Positions 59,691 to 64,000 of a stretch of 64,000 bases of DNA are shown one piece after another. Below the pieces are notes generated by a model, which made no database searches, was not told where the DNA came from, and saw nothing but the letters and a program-made list of their open reading frames with translations. The stretch is taken from assembly GCF_000224005.2 (NCBI RefSeq), contig NZ_CP007031.1, forward strand, positions 3,492,001-3,556,000, written 5' to 3'. This stretch comes from Marichromatium purpuratum 984. Lineage in GTDB: Bacteria; Pseudomonadota; Gammaproteobacteria; Chromatiales; Chromatiaceae. Every line of letters begins with the position of its first letter. Positions within the stretch are counted from its first letter, which is position 1. Made by a program: the position numbers and the translations under genes.

Positions 59691-60303
59691 CCCATAGTCG
59701 GAAGGACAGAGACGATAGATATGGTCAGCTTAACCGGTCCCCGAGTTCCGGGCAGCGTCGAAGCGCAATGGCGAGCCAGCGGCCAGCGGCCAGCGGCCAG
59801 CGGGAGATCCAACCACAAAGACGCGAAGGACACGAAGGGGGCGAGACGTAGGATGGGATGCGTGACCGTGCACCGACGCCAATGATCGGCACCGAGCCGG
59901 TCCCGGTCACGCACCCCATCGACCCACCCGTGCTCGCCGGGCACGCTGCACCTTGCCAAGCCGACCGCGCTGGTGGCTTTCTCCGCCTTTACGCCATTGC
60001 GACGCACCGTGCGCCGCCCATGCAATCCTGACGGTCCCACGCGACCACCCGCAATCCAAACCCGCCGACGGCTGGTGGCTGGTGGCTGGTGGCTGGTGGC
60101 TGGTGGCTGGTGGCTGGCAACTGGCAACTGGCGACTGGCGACTGGCGACTGGAAGCTGGTGGCTGGCGACTGGTGGCTGATAGCTGGCGCCTGGCGGCGA
60201 TCAGCCACCGATCTGTTAGCATTGCGACATCCCGGGGCGGTCGTGACCGTCCCGCTCGGCGCCTACGCGCACCGCCCCCATCAATACGAGAATCCCCGTC
60301 GAT
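59691..60303. other. Gap of 613 bases, largely dispersed repeats
   Basis: No gene is supported. It contains four CAGCGGC-type heptamers (59774-59801). An ACCACAAAGACGCGAAGGAC block follows at 59812-59831, then the long heptamer array at 60070-60195. The ftsY promoter and the M16 operon promoter should lie at the two ends. AT-richer CGATAGATATGGTCAGCTTA near 59712 is a candidate for the latter. Confidence 0.6.
60070..60195 (+). repeat. Eighteen-unit degenerate heptamer array
   Basis: Six GGCTGGT units are followed by twelve variants: GGCTGGC, AACTGGC twice, GACTGGC twice, GACTGGA, AGCTGGT, GGCTGGC, GACTGGT, GGCTGAT, AGCTGGC and GCCTGGC. The phase is kept throughout, fitting an RRCTGGY heptamer consensus. 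The array ends about 110 bases before ftsY. Confidence 0.92.
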
Positions 60304-61551
60304 ATGTTTGGTTTCGGAAAGAAGCACAAGACCGCATCCAACGACGCGCCTGCAACCGAGGCGCGGGAACAATCGTCGCGCAAGCCCCTGCTCGGACGTC
60401 TGTTCGGCGGCGGCAAGGACAAGACCGCGACACCCGAGCAGACACCGGTCGCGGAGGTCGAGACTGCGGCGCCGGTGCCGCCCGCACCGGTCGCGGCACC
60501 CGAACCCACCCCGGAACCCGAACCGCCACAACGTACCTTCGTGCCGCGCTCACTCGAGCAGCCGAGCGACGAGCCCGTCGCCTTCGAACTGCCCGATCTC
60601 CCCGATGAGGCTCCCGAGCCCGAAGCAGAGGGCGGCGGCAAGCTGTTCGGGCGGCTGCGCGAACGGCTCAGCCGCACCCGCGTCAAGCTCGGCGGCGGCA
60701 TTGGTGAGTTGCTGCTCGGGCGCAAGCGGATCGACGACGAGCTGCTCGAAGAACTCGAGACCCTGCTGATCACCGCCGATGTCGGCATCGAGGCGACCAC
60801 CCGGATCATCGGCGATCTCACCGAACAGGTACGGCGCAAGACCCTCACCGATCCGCAAGCACTGGTCGAGGCCCTCAAGGCGGAGCTGCGCGGCATCCTC
60901 GAACAGGTCGAGGCTCCGGTCGCCCAGCCCGCCGAGGGCAAGCCACAGGTACTGCTGATGGTCGGCATCAACGGCGCCGGCAAGACCACCACCATCGGCA
61001 AACTCGCCAAGCGGCTGCAGGAGGAGGGCAACAGCGTGATGCTCGCCGCCGGCGACACCTTCCGCGCCGCCGCCGTCGAGCAGCTCCAGACCTGGGGCGA
61101 GCGCAACCGCATCCCGGTGATCGCCCAGCACACCGGTGCCGACTCGGCCTCGGTGATCTACGACGCGGTGCAGGCGGCGACCTCGCGCGGCACCGACGTA
61201 CTGATCGCCGACACCGCCGGACGGTTGCACACCAAGAGCAACCTGATGGACGAACTCAGCAAGGTGGCGCGGGTGATGAAGAAGATCGACCCTGAGGCAC
61301 CGCACGAGGTGATGCTGGTGGTCGACGCCACCACCGGGCAGAACGCCCTCACCCAGGCCGAGCACTTCCACCGCGCGGTGGGACTGACCGGCATCACCCT
61401 CACCAAGCTCGACGGCACCGCCAAGGGCGGGATCGTGTTCGCGATCGCCGAACGGCTGCGGGTGCCGATCCGCTTCATCGGGGTCGGCGAGTCGATCGAG
61501 GACCTGCGCTACTTCGACGCCGACGAGTTCGTCGACGCCCTGCTCGGCTGA
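60304..61551 (+). CDS. ftsY: Signal recognition particle receptor FtsY
   Basis: 415 residues. The N-terminus MFGFGKKHKTASNDAPATEA is basic, then an acidic, Pro-rich A region (to about residue 110) that mediates membrane contact. N domain: GKLFGRLRERLSRTRVKLG and DDELLEELETLLITADVGIE. GTPase G domain: MVGINGAGKTTTIGKLAKRL (G1), DTFRAAAVEQLQTWGER, DTAGRLHTKSNLMDELSKVA (G3), TKLDGTAKGGIVFAIAERL (G4) and IGVGESIEDLRYFDADEFVD. It targets ribosome-nascent chains to SecYEG with Ffh. It lies upstream of ftsE-ftsX as in E. coli. Confidence 0.97.
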   Translation: MFGFGKKHKTASNDAPATEAREQSSRKPLLGRLFGGGKDKTATPEQTPVAEVETAAPVPPAPVAAPEPTPEPEPPQRTFVPRSLEQPSDEPVAFELPDLPDEAPEPEAEGGGKLFGRLRERLSRTRVKLGGGIGELLLGRKRIDDELLEELETLLITADVGIEATTRIIGDLTEQVRRKTLTDPQALVEALKAELRGILEQVEAPVAQPAEGKPQVLLMVGINGAGKTTTIGKLAKRLQEEGNSVMLAAGDTFRAAAVEQLQTWGERNRIPVIAQHTGADSASVIYDAVQAATSRGTDVLIADTAGRLHTKSNLMDELSKVARVMKKIDPEAPHEVMLVVDATTGQNALTQAEHFHRAVGLTGITLTKLDGTAKGGIVFAIAERLRVPIRFIGVGESIEDLRYFDADEFVDALLG

Positions 61552-61631
61552 GCGCCGCTGGAGGCGCAACCGAGCCGCCCAACCGCCACCCCGGCGACCG
61601 CGCCGGGGCCGTGCCCGGAGTGCACCGCGCG

Positions 61632-62300
61632 ATGATCGAGTTCGACCACGTCCACAAGCGCTACCCCGAACGTGGCGAGGCGCTCAGCGACATCAGCTTC
61701 GCGCTCGCCGCCGGCGAGATGGCCTTCCTCACCGGTCACTCGGGCGCGGGCAAGAGCACCCTGCTGCGCCTCATCGGGCTGCTCGAGCGCCCCAGCCGCG
61801 GGCGCGTGGTGGTCGACGGACGCGACCTCGGCGCCCTGCCCCGACGTCAGATCCCGCTGCACCGCCGTCAGGTCGGGATGATCTTCCAGGACCACCGCCT
61901 GCTCGCTGATCGCAGCGTATTCGACAATGTCGCCCTGCCCTTGCAGGTGATGGGCTACGGCCAGCGCGAGATCGGCCGACGGGTGCGTGCCGCGCTCGAT
62001 CACGTCGGCCTGCTCAAGCGCGAGCGCGCCACCCCGGTGGCGCTCTCCGGCGGTGAGCAACAGCGTGTCGGCATCGCCCGCGCGGTGGTCGCGCGCCCGC
62101 CGCTGCTGCTCGCCGACGAACCCACCGGCAACCTCGACCCCGAACTCTCGCGCGAGATCTTCGAGCTGTTCGAGCGCTTCCAGTACGTCGGCGTAACCCT
62201 GTTGATCGCCACCCACGATCTCAGCCTGGTGGCGCGCATGCCCTATCGCACCCTGACCCTGGCCGATGGTCGCCTGGTCAACGACTCCGGGGGCTGGTGA
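61632..62300 (+). CDS. ftsE: Cell division ATP-binding protein FtsE
   Basis: 222 residues from ATG 61632 (MIEFDHVHKRYPERGEALSD); a GTG at 61611 would add seven residues. Walker A is TGHSGAGKSTLLRLIG, the Q-loop is VGMIFQDHRLLADRSVFDN, the signature is LSGGEQQRVGIARAVVARPP, Walker B is LLLADEPTGNLDPELS and the H-loop is IATHDLS. With FtsX it forms the ABC-like complex that activates amidase EnvC-type septal hydrolysis. Its stop overlaps or abuts ftsX. Confidence 0.96.
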   Translation: MIEFDHVHKRYPERGEALSDISFALAAGEMAFLTGHSGAGKSTLLRLIGLLERPSRGRVVVDGRDLGALPRRQIPLHRRQVGMIFQDHRLLADRSVFDNVALPLQVMGYGQREIGRRVRAALDHVGLLKRERATPVALSGGEQQRVGIARAVVARPPLLLADEPTGNLDPELSREIFELFERFQYVGVTLLIATHDLSLVARMPYRTLTLADGRLVNDSGGW

Positions 62301-62302
62301 GC

Positions 62303-63259
62303 ATGTCACGCGTCCGTCGCCCTACCACCCGTCCCTCCGAGCTGCCGCTGATCTGGCTCGCCCACCATCTGCGCAGCGCCCGCGAGTCGCTGCGCCGGCT
62401 GTTCGGCATGCCGCTGCCGACGACCATGACGGTGGCGGTGATCGGCATCTCGCTGGCGCTCCCGGCCACCCTCTATGTCGGCACCGACAACCTGCGCGCG
62501 ATGACCGGGCGCTGGGACCAGACCGCGGCGATCTCGCTGTTTCTCCGTCACGAGGTCGACAGCGGCGCGGCACGGGCGCTGGCCGAGCGCCTGCGCGCCC
62601 GCCCCGAGCTGGCTCGTGTCGAGCTGATCGAGCCCGACCAAGCGCTCGCCGAGTTCAAGGAGTTCGGCGGCTTCGAGGGCGCGCTCGAGGCGCTCGACGT
62701 CAACCCGCTGCCGACGGTCCTGGCACTCTACCCGGACCCCGTTCACTCCAACCCCGAGCAGCTGCGCGTACTCGAACAGCAGATGGTGACCCTGCCCGAG
62801 GCCGACTTCGCACGCATGGACACGCTGTGGATCGAACGGCTGCAGGCGATCCTCGCCCTCGCCGAGCGCGCCACCCTGCTGCTCGGCACCCTGCTCGGAC
62901 TCGGGGTCCTGCTGATCGTCGGCAACACCATCCGGCTGGAGATCCTCAACCGCCGCGGCGAGATCGAGATCATGGAGCTGGTCGGCGCCACCGCCGCCTT
63001 CATCCGCCGCCCCTTCCTCTATGCCGGTGCCTGGTACGGACTGCTCGGCGGGCTCTGCGCCACCCTGCTGGTGACCTTCTCGACCGGGGCGCTGCAGGGC
63101 TCGGTGTCGCGACTCGCCGCACTCTACGGCGGCGAGTTCCGGCTCGCCGGACTGGGACTCGACGGCACCCTGGTGGTGGTGCTCACCGGTATCGTGCTCG
63201 GACTGGTGGGGAGCTGGATCGCCGTCGGGCGCCACCTGCGCGGGGCCGATGCGGACTAG
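62303..63259 (+). CDS. ftsX: Cell division protein FtsX
   Basis: 318 residues from ATG 62303; a GTG at 62297 overlaps the ftsE stop (GTGA) and is equally possible. Four TM helices: PLPTTMTVAVIGISLALPAT, LLLGTLLGLGVLLIVGNTIR, FLYAGAWYGLLGGLCATLLV and DGTLVVVLTGIVLGLVGSWI. The periplasmic extracellular-loop domain is between TM1 and TM2 (AISLFLRHEVDSGAARALAE), and RGEIEIMELVGATAAFIRRP is the conserved cytoplasmic coupling helix. It partners FtsE. The last four bases overlap the convergent EEP gene. Confidence 0.95.
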   Translation: MSRVRRPTTRPSELPLIWLAHHLRSARESLRRLFGMPLPTTMTVAVIGISLALPATLYVGTDNLRAMTGRWDQTAAISLFLRHEVDSGAARALAERLRARPELARVELIEPDQALAEFKEFGGFEGALEALDVNPLPTVLALYPDPVHSNPEQLRVLEQQMVTLPEADFARMDTLWIERLQAILALAERATLLLGTLLGLGVLLIVGNTIRLEILNRRGEIEIMELVGATAAFIRRPFLYAGAWYGLLGGLCATLLVTFSTGALQGSVSRLAALYGGEFRLAGLGLDGTLVVVLTGIVLGLVGSWIAVGRHLRGADAD

Positions 63260-64000
63260 ACCAGCGGGTTGGCGACGCGGCGCGGGACACCGAGCTCGGC
63301 GAAGCGCAACCCCTCGGGCAGCTCGATGGTGGTACTCAGCGGCAGGTGGTCGGAGAGTGCGTAGTCGATCACCTCGGCGCTGATCACCCGCAACGGGCGC
63401 GAGACCAGGATGTGGTCGAGATTGTGGCGGGGACGCCAGCTCGGGAAGGTCTTGCGCTCGCAGTCGAGACCGCGCATCCCCGAGTCGACCACCATGGCAC
63501 GCAGCCCCTTGGAACCGCAGCCACAGTTGAAGTCTCCCATCAGCACCAGGTAAGGATAGGCCTCGGCCAACTCGAGCAGATAGCTGAACTGGCGTCGGCG
63601 CGCTCGCCAGCCGAGGGCGAGATGGACGATGCCGACGGCCAGGCGGCCCTCTTGCTCGAAGGGGAACTCGGCCACCATCACCCCGCGTCCGGGTAACCCC
63701 GGCAGGCGATGCTCGCTCACCCGCTGCGGGCGCAGCCGACTGAGCAGGCCGTTGCTGTGCTGAGCGAAGGGGGCGAGGTTACGATTGACCTGCCGATACC
63801 AGTGCGGGAAGGCGCCCTGCCGGGCGAGATACTGGATCTGATCGACATAGGCGCTGCGCAGACTGCCGGCGTCGACCTCCTGCAGCCCGACCACATCGAA
63901 GCGTTGCAGCAGCTGGGCGATGCGCGCGAGGTTGATCAACCGCTCGGAGTGCGGCAGCAGATGCTTCCAGCTGTTGGTGAAGTAGTCGCTGTACCGACGC
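63256..64000 (-). CDS. Endonuclease/exonuclease/phosphatase family protein, N-terminus outside the window
   Basis: At least 248 residues; the frame is open to the right edge (RYSDYFTNSWKHLLPHSERL), so the start lies beyond 64000. EEP fold motifs: VVGLQEVDAG (metal Glu), FAQHSNGLLSRL, VGIVHLALG, VLMGDFNCG (GDFN), WRPRHNLDHILVS (Asp-His) and DHLPLSTTIEL (SDH-type). Family members include exonucleases, sphingomyelinase-like phosphodiesterases and inositol phosphatases. The short form with LALGWRARRRQFSYLL suggests the proteobacterial YafD-like group. It is convergent with ftsX, overlapping by 4 bases. Confidence 0.88.
   Translation of the reverse strand, partial: RRYSDYFTNSWKHLLPHSERLINLARIAQLLQRFDVVGLQEVDAGSLRSAYVDQIQYLARQGAFPHWYRQVNRNLAPFAQHSNGLLSRLRPQRVSEHRLPGLPGRGVMVAEFPFEQEGRLAVGIVHLALGWRARRRQFSYLLELAEAYPYLVLMGDFNCGCGSKGLRAMVVDSGMRGLDCERKTFPSWRPRHNLDHILVSRPLRVISAEVIDYALSDHLPLSTTIELPEGLRFAELGVPRRVANPLV

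Overview
The window is GC-rich (roughly 70% G+C by eye) chromosomal DNA from a gammaproteobacterium, most likely a member of the Chromatiales (purple sulfur bacteria and relatives). This is inferred from the gene set (H+-pyrophosphatase, pdxA, apaGH, S1-domain protein, gltA-mdh-malic enzyme, paired M16 peptidases, rsmD, ftsYEX) and from codon usage. No photosynthesis or sulfur-oxidation gene lies here to prove it.

Layout. 1-5.7 kb: housekeeping genes hppA (partial), pdxA, a Gfo/Idh/MocA oxidoreductase, apaG-apaH, folA and a CPBP membrane protease. 6-18 kb: an iron-responsive region. A secreted protein, exbB, two exbD genes and tonB are followed by a small cytochrome c, a flavodoxin and an unusual P1B-type ATPase. 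Opposite them are a degenerate aldehyde-dehydrogenase-like protein with a 44-residue partner, and a TonB-dependent receptor with a small periplasmic protein. A DUF2325 protein follows. I find Fur-box-like sequences in front of six of these units. An HD-GYP protein closes the region. 19.2-22.3 kb: an asparagine synthetase-type amidotransferase and a glycosyltransferase.

22.3-25.3 kb is a sharply AT-rich foreign island. It carries a winged-helix/membrane-anchor protein, an 88-residue orphan, a 91-bp MITE-like element with 13-bp inverted ends, and an OLD-family ATPase-TOPRIM nuclease. It is the best candidate for an undescribed defence module. Beside it (25.4-27.4 kb) are two tandem copies of an IS200-like/REP-associated transposase, the first truncated. 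27.6-36.8 kb is accessory DNA: a methionine-rich membrane protein, a FadL-type porin, several secreted proteins of unknown role (one gene with an apparent in-frame amber stop), glutamate decarboxylase, a choloylglycine-hydrolase-family Ntn hydrolase and a zinc-ribbon protein. 36.8-41.9 kb holds four more glycosyltransferases, probably for LPS core or another surface glycan; one is a close paralogue of the glycosyltransferase at 21.2 kb.

42-64 kb is conserved core: an HDOD protein, hemW, a TRAP solute-binding protein, an S1-domain protein, gltA, mdh, malic enzyme, rpmE, a partial type II secretion set (GspL/M/C-like and GspD), a LysE exporter, rsmD, two M16 peptidases, ftsY-ftsE-ftsX and an endonuclease/phosphatase-family protein cut by the window edge.

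A dispersed composite repeat recurs in intergenic gaps: tandem heptamers of the type RRCTGGY (or its complement) next to a conserved ACCGCAAAGACGCGAAGG block. Copies occur near 16.1-16.6, 18.8-19.1, 40.3-40.8, 55.5-56.4 and 59.8-60.2 kb. No tRNA, rRNA or CRISPR array was found.
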